From positions 28,890 to 92,889 of the forward strand of contig JAKQPS010000136.1 of NCBI GenBank assembly GCA_029564595.1: 64,000 bases of DNA. The letters run 5' to 3'. Of this stretch, positions 30,389 through 38,426 are shown piece by piece; within the stretch, counting starts at the first letter, position 1, and each line of letters begins with the position of its first letter. The DNA comes from a bacterium (lineage in GTDB: Bacteria; UBP15; UBA6099). Below the pieces are notes generated by a model, which was given only the letters and a program-made list of their open reading frames with translations, was not told the origin of the DNA and searched no databases. The translations under genes and the position numbers were made by a program.

Positions 30389-31099
30389 ATGCTAAAATCA
30401 GCGCTCAAGATTATTTTATGTATCTTTGCTGCTTTTTTAGTGAATATTATTATTGAGTATGCTATTATTGAAGGCGCACTACCTACATTTGTTATGCCAA
30501 TATCAAATCTGGGTATCAATATTTTTCTTTTATTGATTTCTGCCGTTGTTTTAATATCATCTGGAGAACTTATCTCAAAAGCATCAAATAGAAATATCCT
30601 CTGTTGTTTGCTATTTGCGATGGTACTATTCACATTTCATCAAAACACTTTGCATGGCAGTCATTTATATTTATCAAGAGTCATAATCAACTACGTTTTT
30701 CCAGCGCCGGATTTTTCTAATATATCATTTAGTGGAGAGAATAATATTGATTCAGATTTCATTACGACTAATCATCTATTGACGTTCTATTTTGCGTGGT
30801 TTGCGAATTTCGCTTTTATCTTCGGATTTACTTATTTGGGAACAAAAATGTCGAAGTATTTTAAAAGAAAATATTTTCAAATAGTATTTAGATACTTGAT
30901 CATGGTATTTTGGTTGTTTGTTTTGTTGCTTACTTTAGCGATTTATTTTTTTATTTTTAGTAATACAGGTTCGATGCCTTTTCAAGCATTTTTATTTCAT
31001 TTTATTTTTATAATAGCAATTATTAGACTTACGATGGCAGCAATAAATCTTTCGTTTCAAATTAAACCATTCAGGATTAGTCGCAATCAACCAACATAA
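30389..31099 (+). CDS. AT-rich polytopic membrane protein of unknown function
   Basis: 236 residues, about six hydrophobic segments: IILCIFAAFLVNIIIEYAII, IFLLLISAVVLISSG, ILCCLLFAMVLFTF, LTFYFAWFANFAFIFGFTYL, YLIMVFWLFVLLLTLAIYFF and FLFHFIFIIAIIRL. A small extracytoplasmic loop holds HQNTLHGSHLYLSR. Codon use is much AT-richer than in neighbours, so recent acquisition is likely. It stands alone in the repeat-rich region with no operon partner. No family was recognised, and no clear ribosome-binding site precedes the ATG. Confidence 0.6.
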   Translation: MLKSALKIILCIFAAFLVNIIIEYAIIEGALPTFVMPISNLGINIFLLLISAVVLISSGELISKASNRNILCCLLFAMVLFTFHQNTLHGSHLYLSRVIINYVFPAPDFSNISFSGENNIDSDFITTNHLLTFYFAWFANFAFIFGFTYLGTKMSKYFKRKYFQIVFRYLIMVFWLFVLLLTLAIYFFIFSNTGSMPFQAFLFHFIFIIAIIRLTMAAINLSFQIKPFRISRNQPT

Positions 31100-31186
31100 A
31101 TAGTGTCATAAGATACATATTGCATACATGAAACGATCTGAAACAGTCTGATATATGATGTATCCGCAAGTCTAAGCTCACGACGG

Positions 31187-31230
31187 GCAATGTGGGGTCA
31201 TGGCAATGTGGGGTCACAATGTGGGGTCAG
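31187..31230. repeat. Three tandem CAATGTGGGGTCA units
   Basis: CAATGTGGGGTCA occurs at about 31188, 31204 and 31217, the last merging into the long direct repeat copy 1. TGGGGTCAGG-type tracts often flank RAYT/IS200-like elements, but no such gene is present here. Confidence 0.6.
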
Positions 31231-31470
31231 GCCGAGATTATTGACAGTTTTATCGTGGGGCTGTTTAGCTATTTGGCAAAATTGGGTTCCCGCTTTCGCG
31301 GGAATGACGGCACAAAAAATAAGAAATGACGGTGGAGGAAAGAAAAGGGGGTGGCGACCCATAACCCTGTTGCGGGTGATTGTGAATGTTGCTCACCCAC
31401 AATCAAAAAACGCTTGAAGGTGGCGCCCGGCAGAATATGAACTGTTTTACACCCACAACGGGGTTGTGGG
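31215..31470 (+). repeat. 256-bp direct repeat, copy 1
   Basis: Nearly identical to 31914-32170. It includes the palindrome TTCCCGCTTTCGCGGGAA, a G-rich tract, a GGTGATTGTG/CACAATC pairing segment and the 3' hairpin CCCACAAC-GGG-GTTGTGGG. No coding potential is evident. The frame from 31190 (75 codons) looks non-coding. Confidence 0.85.
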
Positions 31471-31542
31471 CGTGCGATGGGTATATCCAATAAAGACTTG
31501 GCATATAGATCAGCCTAAAAATGCATTAATTTGGACTGCGTC

Positions 31543-31590
31543 GATTCATGTATCGCCGCTTTGCTTTACCGGGAATTCATTCCCGTCTTC
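31543..31590 (+). repeat. Inverted repeat element, left copy
   Basis: Contains GCTTTACCGGGAATTCATTC followed by CCG. Its reverse complement recurs at 32512-32556 with a few changes. The core CGGGAATTCATTCCCG is itself near-palindromic. Confidence 0.6.
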
Positions 31591-31759
31591 CACGCAGGCA
31601 ATTAACCCCCATTCCATCCGCCTTTTAATAATACAAATTGCAGACCTGATCCAGCACTCGCGGTTCGCCTATTTAATCGGCGAATGCGGGTTGAAAAGCA
31701 ATTATGCGCCCTTCCTCGCCAAAAAACTCTTATGATCAACATCAAATCATCACACTCCG

Positions 31760-31878
31760 TCAGCCAGCTACTTTCAATATACATTGCTGTGCAACAACAA
31801 ATCCTAGTGCTTTGTCTTGCAGCAACACTTCTACATTCTTTTCTGGAAGGTCGCTTTCAAAATGAATAATGATCTGGG
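31760..31878 (-). pseudogene. Possible gene remnant between the direct repeats
   Basis: A minus-strand frame between two stops reads like protein (HFESDLPEKNVEVLLQDKAL, then GFVVAQQCILKVAG) but has no start codon and is only about 38 codons. It may be the broken 3' end of a lost gene. The rest of 31471-31913 shows nothing supportable. Confidence 0.2.
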
Positions 31879-31913
31879 ATCAGATCGAGACCTTTCCTTC
31901 ATCCTGTGATGCA

Positions 31914-32170
31914 CACAATGTGGGGTCAGGCCGAGATTGTTGACAGTTTTATCGTGGGGCTGTTTAGCTATTTAGCGAAAATGGGTTCCCGCTTTCGCGG
32001 GAATGACGGCACAAAAAATAAGAAATGACGGTGGAGGAAAGAAAAGGGGGGGGGCGACCCATAACCCTGTTGCGGGTGATTGTGAATGTTGCTCACCCAC
32101 AATCAAAAAACGCTTGAAGGTGGCGCCCGGCAGAATGCGAACTGTTTTACACCCACAACGAGATTGTGGG
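31914..32170 (+). repeat. 256-bp direct repeat, copy 2
   Basis: Second copy of 31215-31470, same orientation, separated from it by 443 bp. Differences are scattered substitutions (for example TTGGCAAAATTG against TTAGCGAAAATG) and one extra G in the G tract. The 3' hairpin keeps its stem (CCCACAA/TTGTGGG) while the loop changes. Confidence 0.85.
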
Positions 32171-32421
32171 TGGCGCCCAATTATTCATGAACCGTATATT
32201 CTATTCGCTGTAAATATGCGCGATGCGGCGCGCGTTATCAGCTCAAATGCTTTGGTGTTGCGGGTGGGCCGGGGGAGAGAATAAAGGGATAGAAAAGGAT
32301 ATGAACCACGAAGTCACTAAGTCACTAAGAGAAAGATTTCTTAGGGGGGCGATGAGGCGTACAGGCATAGCTGGGATGCGCGCTGCCAGTCCCCTTTTTT
32401 CGTGACGGCGGGGGGAGCAAC

Positions 32422-32442
32422 GGGCGATCCGCCGGGTCGCCC
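32422..32442. repeat. GC-rich palindrome
   Basis: GGGCGA-TCCGCCGGG-TCGCCC, followed by CCTACTGTTCA, which recurs inverted before 32684. 32171-32421 contains no gene I can support. Confidence 0.5.
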
Positions 32443-32511
32443 CTACTGTTCATTTATTTTGTCGGCGGGCAAAGGAAAGGGCGGCGGGAATCGGCGTTCC
32501 CGTCCTGCACT

Positions 32512-32556
32512 GAAGTCGGGAATGAATTCCCGGTAAGGCAAAGCGACAATGAATTG
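32512..32556 (-). repeat. Inverted repeat element, right copy
   Basis: Reverse-complement partner of 31543-31590. Reads CGGGAATGAATTCCCGGTAA then GGCAAAGCG on the plus strand. Confidence 0.6.
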
Positions 32557-32588
32557 TGGCGCTCCAAAGCGCGCGAATGCGGCGCGCG

Positions 32589-32629
32589 TTAGCAAATCCG
32601 GATTCGTCGATAGAGCCGACGAACCGGGG
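32589..32629 (+). repeat. Dispersed palindromic repeat, copy B
   Basis: TTAGCAAATCCGGATTCGT, then CGATAGAGCC, then GACGAACCGGGG. Same orientation as copy A (27710). It lacks the T run, so it is not a terminator here. Confidence 0.65.
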
Positions 32630-32683
32630 CGATTTTCATAGCGGCGAACTGCTTCGATACAGCCAATTTTTTTTGTTCAGTAG

Positions 32684-32702
32684 GGGCGCGGTTTCCGCGC
32701 CC
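32684..32702. repeat. GC-rich palindrome
   Basis: GGGCGCGG-TTT-CCGCGCCC, an 8-bp perfect stem preceded by TGTTCAGTAG. Confidence 0.55.
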
Positions 32703-32719
32703 AATAACTAAGACAATTT

Positions 32720-32740
32720 GGGGCGGGGCAACCCCGCCCC
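32720..32740. repeat. GC-rich palindrome
   Basis: GGGGCGGGG-CAA-CCCCGCCCC, a 9-bp perfect stem, 17 bases after the previous one. A further weaker hairpin (CCGAATCC/GGATTCGG) lies at about 32794-32816. None has a T run in the orientation expected for nrdR termination. Confidence 0.55.
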
Positions 32741-32878
32741 TACTTCAAAAATGCGTCTTTCGCCTCGCACTTCATCCGCTCTGAACAATCGCTCCCGAAT
32801 CCTAATGTCGGATTCGGATTGAAAGGGAGTTCAAGTGAAAGCTTTTTAAAGTTATTCCTTAAAAGCCAGTCAGTCAAA

Positions 32879-33397
32879 TCATTGTTTTTTGTTTTTCGAA
32901 GGCAGAGAGGGCGACGACGCGGCGAGGTCGGCAGGCATTTCTTTTCCTTGAGCGAGGAGGAGCCGTTTGAGTTCGGACATGAATTCGTTGACGTCTTTGA
33001 ATTCCCTGTAGACGGAGGCGAACCTGACGTAGGCGACTTCGTCAAGGTTGTAAAGCTCGTCGATGACGGCCTCGCCTATTTCACGGGTGGGCACTTCGCG
33101 GGAGCCTCTGGCCACTTTGTCTTCGATGCGCTCGATGATCTGGTCGATGATTTCGAGGGATACGGGGCGTTTCTCGCAGGCTTTGATGATGCCGTTGCGG
33201 ATTTTCGCAGGGTCGAACAGTTCCCGCCTGCCGTCTTTTTTGATTACGCGAAGTTGGATTTCCTCGACGGTTTCGTAGGAAGTGAATCTGGCGTCGCAAC
33301 CGAGGCACTGGCGGCGTCTGCGGACGGCGTCGCCGTTCTTGATCATGCGGGAGTCGATAACTCTGTCTTCAAGGTTGCCGCAGAAAGGGCATCTCAT
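32879..33397 (-). CDS. nrdR: Transcriptional repressor NrdR
   Basis: 172 residues. The N-terminal zinc ribbon has MRCPFCGN (CxxC) and [10 protein letters not shown] (CxxC), and an ATP-cone domain follows (about 47-140: [19 protein letters not shown]). NrdR senses ATP/dATP and represses ribonucleotide reductase genes through paired NrdR boxes. The C-terminal Ala/Ser/Lys tail is slightly longer than usual. GGGGAGG precedes the ATG. It lies downstream of glyA on the same strand, a common arrangement, with a 70-base gap that carries an inverted repeat. No ribonucleotide reductase gene is in the window. Confidence 0.97.
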   Translation of the reverse strand: MRCPFCGNLEDRVIDSRMIKNGDAVRRRRQCLGCDARFTSYETVEEIQLRVIKKDGRRELFDPAKIRNGIIKACEKRPVSLEIIDQIIERIEDKVARGSREVPTREIGEAVIDELYNLDEVAYVRFASVYREFKDVNEFMSELKRLLLAQGKEMPADLAASSPSLPSKNKKQ

Positions 33398-33431
33398 GAC
33401 ACGCCGCCTCCCCTCGCGGGTTTTATAGCTC

Positions 33432-33454
33432 CGAATTCAAACGATGAATTCGGG
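33432..33454. promoter_or_regulatory. Hairpin in the glyA-nrdR gap
   Basis: CCGAATTCA-AACGA-TGAATTCGG, a 9-bp perfect stem. On the plus strand it is followed by GTTTT. On the transcribed minus strand there is no T run, so an mRNA-processing or expression-balancing role is more likely than termination. Confidence 0.45.
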
Positions 33455-33467
33455 TTTTACGCCGCCG

Positions 33468-34733
33468 TCACCAGTTCAGAATGTCGAGATAGATCGGGAA
33501 CTGCTCGCAAAGCTCCTCGATGCACGCGCGCGTCTTCATGCGAAGGTCTTGGTTCTTCGGGTTGGAAAGGACATCTGAAATCCAGCCGCCGATGAGCCTC
33601 ATTTCCTCTTCCTTCATGCCGCGGGTGGTGAGAGCGGGAGTGCCGAACCTGACGCCGCTTGTGATGGCTGGCGGGCGGGTGTCGAACGGGATGGAGTTCT
33701 TGTTGGCGGCTATGCCGGCTTCTTCCAGCATGTCGGCGGCGTCGCGTCCGTTGAGTCCTTTGTCGGACAGGTCGATCATCATCAGGTGGTTGTCCGTGCC
33801 GCCGGTGGTGAGACGGAAGCCGCGTTCCATGAGGGTTTCGGCAAGAATGGCGGCGTTCTTAATTATCTGTCTCTGGTATTCCTTGAAGCCGAAGGACTGG
33901 GCCTCGCGGAAGCAGACGGCTTTGGCGGCAATCTGGTGCATTAGCGGGCCGGCCTGAGTGCCGGGGAACACGGCGCGGTCAACAGCTTCGGCCAACTCGC
34001 GTTTGCACATGATGATGGCGCCGCGCGGGCCGCGGAGCGTCTTATGCGTCGTAGAGGTGACTATGTGGGAGTGCGGCACGGGGTCCGGGTGTTCTCCCGC
34101 GGCTATAAGCCCGATGATGTGCGCGACGTCCGACATCAGGTATGCCCCGACCTCGTCGGCGATGCTTTTGAATATCTCGAAATCGATGATTCTAGGATAT
34201 GCGCTGGCTCCGCAAACGATCAGTTTCGGTTTGACCTTTTTGGCGATTTCGCGGATTTCGTCGTAGTCCAGCCGCTCGTCCTTTTTGCTGACGCCGTAAG
34301 AGTGGTAGTCGTACCATTTGCCGGAGAAGTTGAGGTTTTTGCCGTGAGTGAGGTGTCCGCCGTGCTCTGTGGACATCCCCAGAACGGTGTCGCCGATTTC
34401 AAGGATGGCGTAATAGGCCGCCATGTTGGCCGAAGAGCCGGTGTGCGGCTGCACATTCACGTGCTCGGCCTTGAAAAGTTTCCGCGCCCTCTCTTTTGCG
34501 AGGTTTTCGCCCATGTCGTAGTAAGCGCAGCCGTTGTAGTACCTTTCGCTGGGGTAACCTTCGGCGTATTTATTGGTCAGGATACTGCCCATAGTCTGAA
34601 GCACCGCGCGGCTCGCGTAGTTTTCGGACGGTATCATAACTAGCGTTTTAGTCTGTCTTTCGTATTCGCCTTCAAGCAGTTTGGCGATCTGGGGGTCTAT
34701 CTGGTGAAGCGAAGAATCGATGTAACTTGCCAT
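33468..34733 (-). CDS. glyA: Serine hydroxymethyltransferase
   Basis: PLP enzyme interconverting serine and glycine with tetrahydrofolate, the main source of one-carbon units. The 421 residues match the bacterial length (410-430). Landmarks are PSENYAS, NKYAEGYPSERYY, HTGSSANMAAY, MSTEHGGHLTHG, SDVAHIIGLIAAGEHPDPVP, the PLP-binding lysine in TSTTHKTLRGPRG near 230, and the C-terminal TSGVRFGTPALTTRGM. GAGGAAG lies before the ATG at 34733. It is probably co-transcribed with nrdR. Confidence 0.98.
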   Translation of the reverse strand: MASYIDSSLHQIDPQIAKLLEGEYERQTKTLVMIPSENYASRAVLQTMGSILTNKYAEGYPSERYYNGCAYYDMGENLAKERARKLFKAEHVNVQPHTGSSANMAAYYAILEIGDTVLGMSTEHGGHLTHGKNLNFSGKWYDYHSYGVSKKDERLDYDEIREIAKKVKPKLIVCGASAYPRIIDFEIFKSIADEVGAYLMSDVAHIIGLIAAGEHPDPVPHSHIVTSTTHKTLRGPRGAIIMCKRELAEAVDRAVFPGTQAGPLMHQIAAKAVCFREAQSFGFKEYQRQIIKNAAILAETLMERGFRLTTGGTDNHLMMIDLSDKGLNGRDAADMLEEAGIAANKNSIPFDTRPPAITSGVRFGTPALTTRGMKEEEMRLIGGWISDVLSNPKNQDLRMKTRACIEELCEQFPIYLDILNW

Positions 34734-34896
34734 GTGTTTCTTCCTCTTTCCTTGTCCGGAGTCCGGATTTTTCGGGGTGAGCGCCCTGCGGACCCTGTGA
34801 ATATCGGGTAATTATAAGCCCGCGTTTCGGGAGTTATCAATACCCGCCGGTTTTTTAGAGCGGCGGGGCCGCTTCATCTTTCTTTTGTCAGCCGTC

Positions 34897-34924
34897 TTGA
34901 TGTCAGCCGGATGTTGCTGATAAT
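34897..34924 (+). promoter_or_regulatory. Promoter of the MBL-pseudopilin gene set
   Basis: TTGATG (34897-34902), 16-base spacer, GATAAT (34919-34924). It would start transcription about 45 bases before the ATG at 34975. It is divergent from glyA. Confidence 0.55.
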
Positions 34925-34974
34925 ATGTCTTATTATTAATGTAAATCTTGTCGACAGGATTCGGGTCGTCAAAC

Positions 34975-35781
34975 ATGAAGATACGATTCTGGGGAGTGAG
35001 GGGGAGCGCGCCGACTCCGGGGCCGAAGACTTCACGGATAGGCGGAAACACGTCTTGCGTCGAAGTGTCCGCAGGGTGCGGCGAAACTATTATATTCGAC
35101 GCGGGAACCGGGATACGGGAGATGGGGCTGAATTATTTTACCCGCCCCGCCCCCCCGAAACGGCTCCACCTTTTCCTTTCGCATTTCCACTGGGACCACA
35201 TACAGGGCTTCCCTTTTTTCGGCCCCGCGTTTTTAGGGGATGTCCGCATAGACATCTACGGAGCGCCGGGTGTGGAAGGATTTCTGGCCGCGCAGATGTC
35301 GGCCCCGTTTTTCCCGGTGTCGCTCGCGGACATGAAATCCGAGAAGGCGTTTCACGAGCTTAACGGAGCGGCGATGGAGTTCGGGGGCTGCTCGGTGATC
35401 CCGGTTCCGCTGAGCCACCCGCAATCGTCTTATGGGTTCGTGCTGATGGAGAACGGAGTGAAAGCCGTATATTCGAGCGACACGGAATACGTCGCCGGCG
35501 GGAACCATGAGACCTTCGTGGAGATGATACGAGACGCGGATATTTTGATGTTTGACGCGCAATACACCCCGGAGCAGTATAATAAAGGCAGGGTGGGATG
35601 GGGGCACAGCACGTTCGAGGCGGCCGCTGAGATAGTGAAAAAAGCGGGCGTCAAGAAGCTGGTCCTTTTCCACCACGAGCCGACGCACGACGACGACGCC
35701 GTCGAAGAGATTGAACGGCGGGCGCGGGAACTTTTCCCTGACACCGTAGCCGCGCGCGAAGGCATGACGATAGAAATCTGA
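34975..35781 (+). CDS. Metallo-beta-lactamase fold hydrolase
   Basis: 268 residues. It begins MKIRFWGVRGSAPTPGP, typical of the cAMP-phosphodiesterase/RNase Z-like MBL group that appears beside response regulators and two-component genes. The metal motif is SHFHWDHIQG (HxHxDH), with later ligands in SHPQSSYGF, SSDTEY and LFHHEPTHDDD. The substrate is unknown; cyclic nucleotide or phosphodiester cleavage is likely from the family. The ATG at 34975 is preferred over an in-frame TTG at 34948 because the conserved domain starts at this Met. It is followed after 15 bases by a prepilin gene, probably the same transcript. Confidence 0.88.
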   Translation: MKIRFWGVRGSAPTPGPKTSRIGGNTSCVEVSAGCGETIIFDAGTGIREMGLNYFTRPAPPKRLHLFLSHFHWDHIQGFPFFGPAFLGDVRIDIYGAPGVEGFLAAQMSAPFFPVSLADMKSEKAFHELNGAAMEFGGCSVIPVPLSHPQSSYGFVLMENGVKAVYSSDTEYVAGGNHETFVEMIRDADILMFDAQYTPEQYNKGRVGWGHSTFEAAAEIVKKAGVKKLVLFHHEPTHDDDAVEEIERRARELFPDTVAAREGMTIEI

Positions 35782-35796
35782 CCCCGGCGGGGCCAC

Positions 35797-36360
35797 ATGG
35801 CCGGGTTCAGCCGGAGAAGACCGGGAATGCGCGCGTTGAAAGAAAGACATCGCTCGGCGGCGGAAATAGCCGACCGCCTTCAATCCGGATTCTCATTCGT
35901 TGAACTCATCCTAGTCATCATCCTTGTCCTCATACTCGCCTCAATGCTTGTTCCCAGATATTCGAGAGACGCGATAACGAAACACAAGGTGTACGCTTCC
36001 GCGCACGATCTTGCGGCGGATTTGAGATACGCAAGACGGCTGGCCATCGGCGGGGGACAGGACGGGCAGGATGAAAACCCGTTCTGGCTTACGCTGAGCG
36101 CGAACCCCGCCGCCGGAGCCACGAACACTTGGAAGATATACGAGGACGGCAACCCCGGCAATCCTCTGAAGACGGTCACGGCGCTGGAGGAAATCGAGTT
36201 TCTGGTGGTCGGGGCCGCAACCGACTCGTTCAGGTTTGACCGTGACGGCGCGCCGACGCCCGACTCGGCGGCCATAGACGTCGCCGACTCCGGAGGCCTT
36301 TACAGATGGCGCGTTTCCGTCGTCAGGTCAACCGGCAGAGTCACCCTTTCCGAGATGTAA
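35797..36360 (+). CDS. Prepilin-type protein, FimT/GspH-like
   Basis: 187 residues. A basic leader of about 30 residues ends in the prepilin peptidase site SG^FSFVE, with Glu at +5, followed by the hydrophobic LILVIILVLILASMLVP helix. The GspH/FimT-type region AHDLAADLRYARRLAI comes next. The C-terminal beta domain ends RWRVSVVRSTGRVTL. It probably is a minor pseudopilin of a type II secretion or type IV pilus machine. The long leader suggests that the ATG at 35827 may be the real start. No prepilin peptidase or secretion ATPase is in the window. Confidence 0.85.
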   Translation: MAGFSRRRPGMRALKERHRSAAEIADRLQSGFSFVELILVIILVLILASMLVPRYSRDAITKHKVYASAHDLAADLRYARRLAIGGGQDGQDENPFWLTLSANPAAGATNTWKIYEDGNPGNPLKTVTALEEIEFLVVGAATDSFRFDRDGAPTPDSAAIDVADSGGLYRWRVSVVRSTGRVTLSEM

Positions 36361-36485
36361 GCCACAACCGTTCGCTTCATTTTTAACCTTCCTTGCTTCA
36401 CCGGAGCGCAAAAAGAGGATAAACTATAGTCATCGGGGATTAGCGCGCCTGCGCGCAATATTAGTCCCGGGGGCGACTCCCTCTG

Positions 36486-36968
36486 ATGCGCGACACGCGG
36501 CACAACGGCTCAAGAGGATTCACCATCGTCGAGGTGGTGGTGGTCGTCGTGCTTATGGGGCTGGTGGTGTACCCCATGGCCAGAGTGGTGGCGTCGTCGC
36601 TTGAAGCGTCAAACAACGAGTTCAGGCTTACGCACGCGGCGTTTCTGGCGCAGATGAAGATAGAGGAGACGCGGACGCGCGCGGCTTGTTACTCGACCGC
36701 CGGCCCGATCTGCCCGGAAGGCGGCCCAACCGATTTCACCGCAGATTTCAATTCGACGCCTACAACTGGCGACCCGCTATGTCTTTTCCCCGCGCCGTTC
36801 GAGGACTTCAAATGCACTGTGCAGTATTACAACACCGGCGGAGCGGGGTTCCGCAGGGCCATGCGAGTGAGAGTATGGCATGACACGGACGAGGACGACA
36901 CGCTCGACGCGGACGAGCCGAGCGTGTTTCTTGAGACGACGATATCCAAACGTCCGCCGGACTGGTGA
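36486..36968 (+). CDS. Prepilin-type protein, GspI/PilV-like
   Basis: 160 residues. A short leader RDTRHNGSRG is cleaved before FTIVE; the Glu at +5 and the helix VVVVVVLMGLVVYPMARVVA are canonical. The globular part has three Cys (ACYSTAG, PLCLF, FKCTV), so a disulfide is possible, and an acidic C-terminal stretch (DTDEDDTLDADEP). The 125-base gap before it carries a weak stem around a GCGCGCCTGCGCGC palindrome (near 36444-36457). It forms an operon with the following gene, 6 bases away. Confidence 0.82.
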   Translation: MRDTRHNGSRGFTIVEVVVVVVLMGLVVYPMARVVASSLEASNNEFRLTHAAFLAQMKIEETRTRAACYSTAGPICPEGGPTDFTADFNSTPTTGDPLCLFPAPFEDFKCTVQYYNTGGAGFRRAMRVRVWHDTDEDDTLDADEPSVFLETTISKRPPDW

Positions 36969-36974
36969 CGGAAA

Positions 36975-37865
36975 ATGGGCGATTCCGACAGGCAAAAAGG
37001 CGTGACCCTGCTAGAGCTTATCGTGGTGGTGGCGATAGTTGCAATACTAGCGTTCGCCCTGTTCAGGATAATTGAGACGACGTACAAATCATGGCGCACG
37101 GCTGACAGGCGGGTCGAGTTGCTGCAAATCGGCAGGGTGGCGATGGACCTGCTGACAAGGGAAACCCGGAAGGCGCACGATATGGCCGACGTGTCGGACC
37201 CCGACTACTTCGGCTTCTACCCCGACCGCGCTACGGACACCCCCCACAGGTTCTACTTCGACTCGGCGGCGAACGACTTCCAGTTCGTCAACATCGGCTC
37301 AGCCACCGACTCGATAGCGGCCCCGATGGACTCTTTCGAATACCTGACTTACACACGCAGTGTGACAACCGGGACGACTGACTTCAGGAAAGTGAACGCG
37401 CTGAAGTTCGTGTTCGCGGTGTCCGACGAGCGCCGCATACTAGACGAAGGCAAGGGCGCGCTCAACCTGAACCCGATGACGTTCCGCTCCTTCTCCCAGA
37501 TACGCTCCAACCGGGAGGGCTGGATGCTTTCGCTGACGAGCGCCTTCGCGACGGACACCACCGTGTACAGTTCGAAAAGCTCGGACGATATTTGCGGAAA
37601 GATATACTGCGACCGGGTGGATCCGGCGAACATCACAAAGCAAACGCTTGAAATAACGTGGAAAAAAGGAGCGATGGCGCCAGCGAAGAACCTAGCCCAG
37701 AACACCGCCCGCGACTTCTGGTGGGCATGCGCCAACACGGTGGCGGACGGGATACAGGCGTCCCCCTACCCCGGCTCGAACAACACGGTAAAACTGACAA
37801 TAACCGATAACACCGGGGAGACGTGCGTTTACGAGGACAAGATATGGGTGATAAGCAACTTTTGA
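36975..37865 (+). CDS. Prepilin-type protein, GspJ/PilW-like
   Basis: 296 residues. The cleavage site KG^VTLLE with Glu +5 and the helix LIVVVAIVAILAFALFRI are canonical, and the long C-terminal domain includes RVAMDLLTRETRKAHDM, typical of GspJ/PilW. Several Cys near the end (CGKIYC, WWACANT, GETCVYE) could form disulfides. It overlaps the next gene by 22 bases. Confidence 0.85.
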   Translation: MGDSDRQKGVTLLELIVVVAIVAILAFALFRIIETTYKSWRTADRRVELLQIGRVAMDLLTRETRKAHDMADVSDPDYFGFYPDRATDTPHRFYFDSAANDFQFVNIGSATDSIAAPMDSFEYLTYTRSVTTGTTDFRKVNALKFVFAVSDERRILDEGKGALNLNPMTFRSFSQIRSNREGWMLSLTSAFATDTTVYSSKSSDDICGKIYCDRVDPANITKQTLEITWKKGAMAPAKNLAQNTARDFWWACANTVADGIQASPYPGSNNTVKLTITDNTGETCVYEDKIWVISNF

Positions 37866-38377
37866 GAACGACCCGGAAATCGCCCCGCGACGGCCAGTCC
37901 GGCTCGGTCATCCTGATGACGATGTTCATCATTTTTTTTCTCGCCGCGCTTATGATAACGGTCGAGATGCTCCGCCTGTCCGATCTCGAAGACGTGACGA
38001 ACCAGATAGAGGACATGCAGGCATACTACTGCGCGGAGGCGGGGATAGAGTATTTTCTTAATCTGCACAGATTCAACAACAACGTGCCGCCGCTGAACTT
38101 TGCGGCTGATGTGACTCTTCCGCAACTGCCGTGCACGTCCGGCGGCGGCTTCGGCAACTCCACGTGGACATACCAAGTAAGATACTACAACAGCAAGGCA
38201 TGCACGAGAGACCTGAACGCAAACGGCAGCCCGGACAGCCCGTACTACAACTTGATTCACGTGATTTCGACCGGGCGGACCACCCGTTTCACCCGGCGCG
38301 TGCGCGCCGACATCCACCGCCCTTCCGAGGGGGCTTACATAGACAGCGTGGAGATACGCCGGTGGCGGGAACTGTAG
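37844..38377 (+). CDS. PilX/GspK-like pilus assembly protein
   Basis: 177 residues. The start ATG 37844 has GAGG 7 bases upstream; an in-frame GTG at 37823 is less likely. A basic leader precedes SGSVILMTMFIIFFLAALMI and then QAYYCAEAGIEYFLNL, the sequence pattern of PilX N-terminal domains and GspK (lacks the +5 Glu). It overlaps the preceding pseudopilin gene, completing a GspH-I-J-K-like minor pseudopilin set, the tip-initiating complex in type II secretion and type IV pili. Confidence 0.8.
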   Translation: MGDKQLLRTTRKSPRDGQSGSVILMTMFIIFFLAALMITVEMLRLSDLEDVTNQIEDMQAYYCAEAGIEYFLNLHRFNNNVPPLNFAADVTLPQLPCTSGGGFGNSTWTYQVRYYNSKACTRDLNANGSPDSPYYNLIHVISTGRTTRFTRRVRADIHRPSEGAYIDSVEIRRWREL

Positions 38378-38426
38378 CGGAAGCGCGGGCGGCTTGACAG
38401 CGTCGGCTCATCAAAGGGAGAACAAC

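Noticed and set aside
30055..32878. CRISPR array in the repeat-rich region
   Set aside because: Repeats are few, of different types and not evenly spaced; no cas genes are near.
32819..33595. 258-codon plus-strand frame over nrdR and glyA
   Set aside because: Shadow of two well-conserved minus-strand genes.
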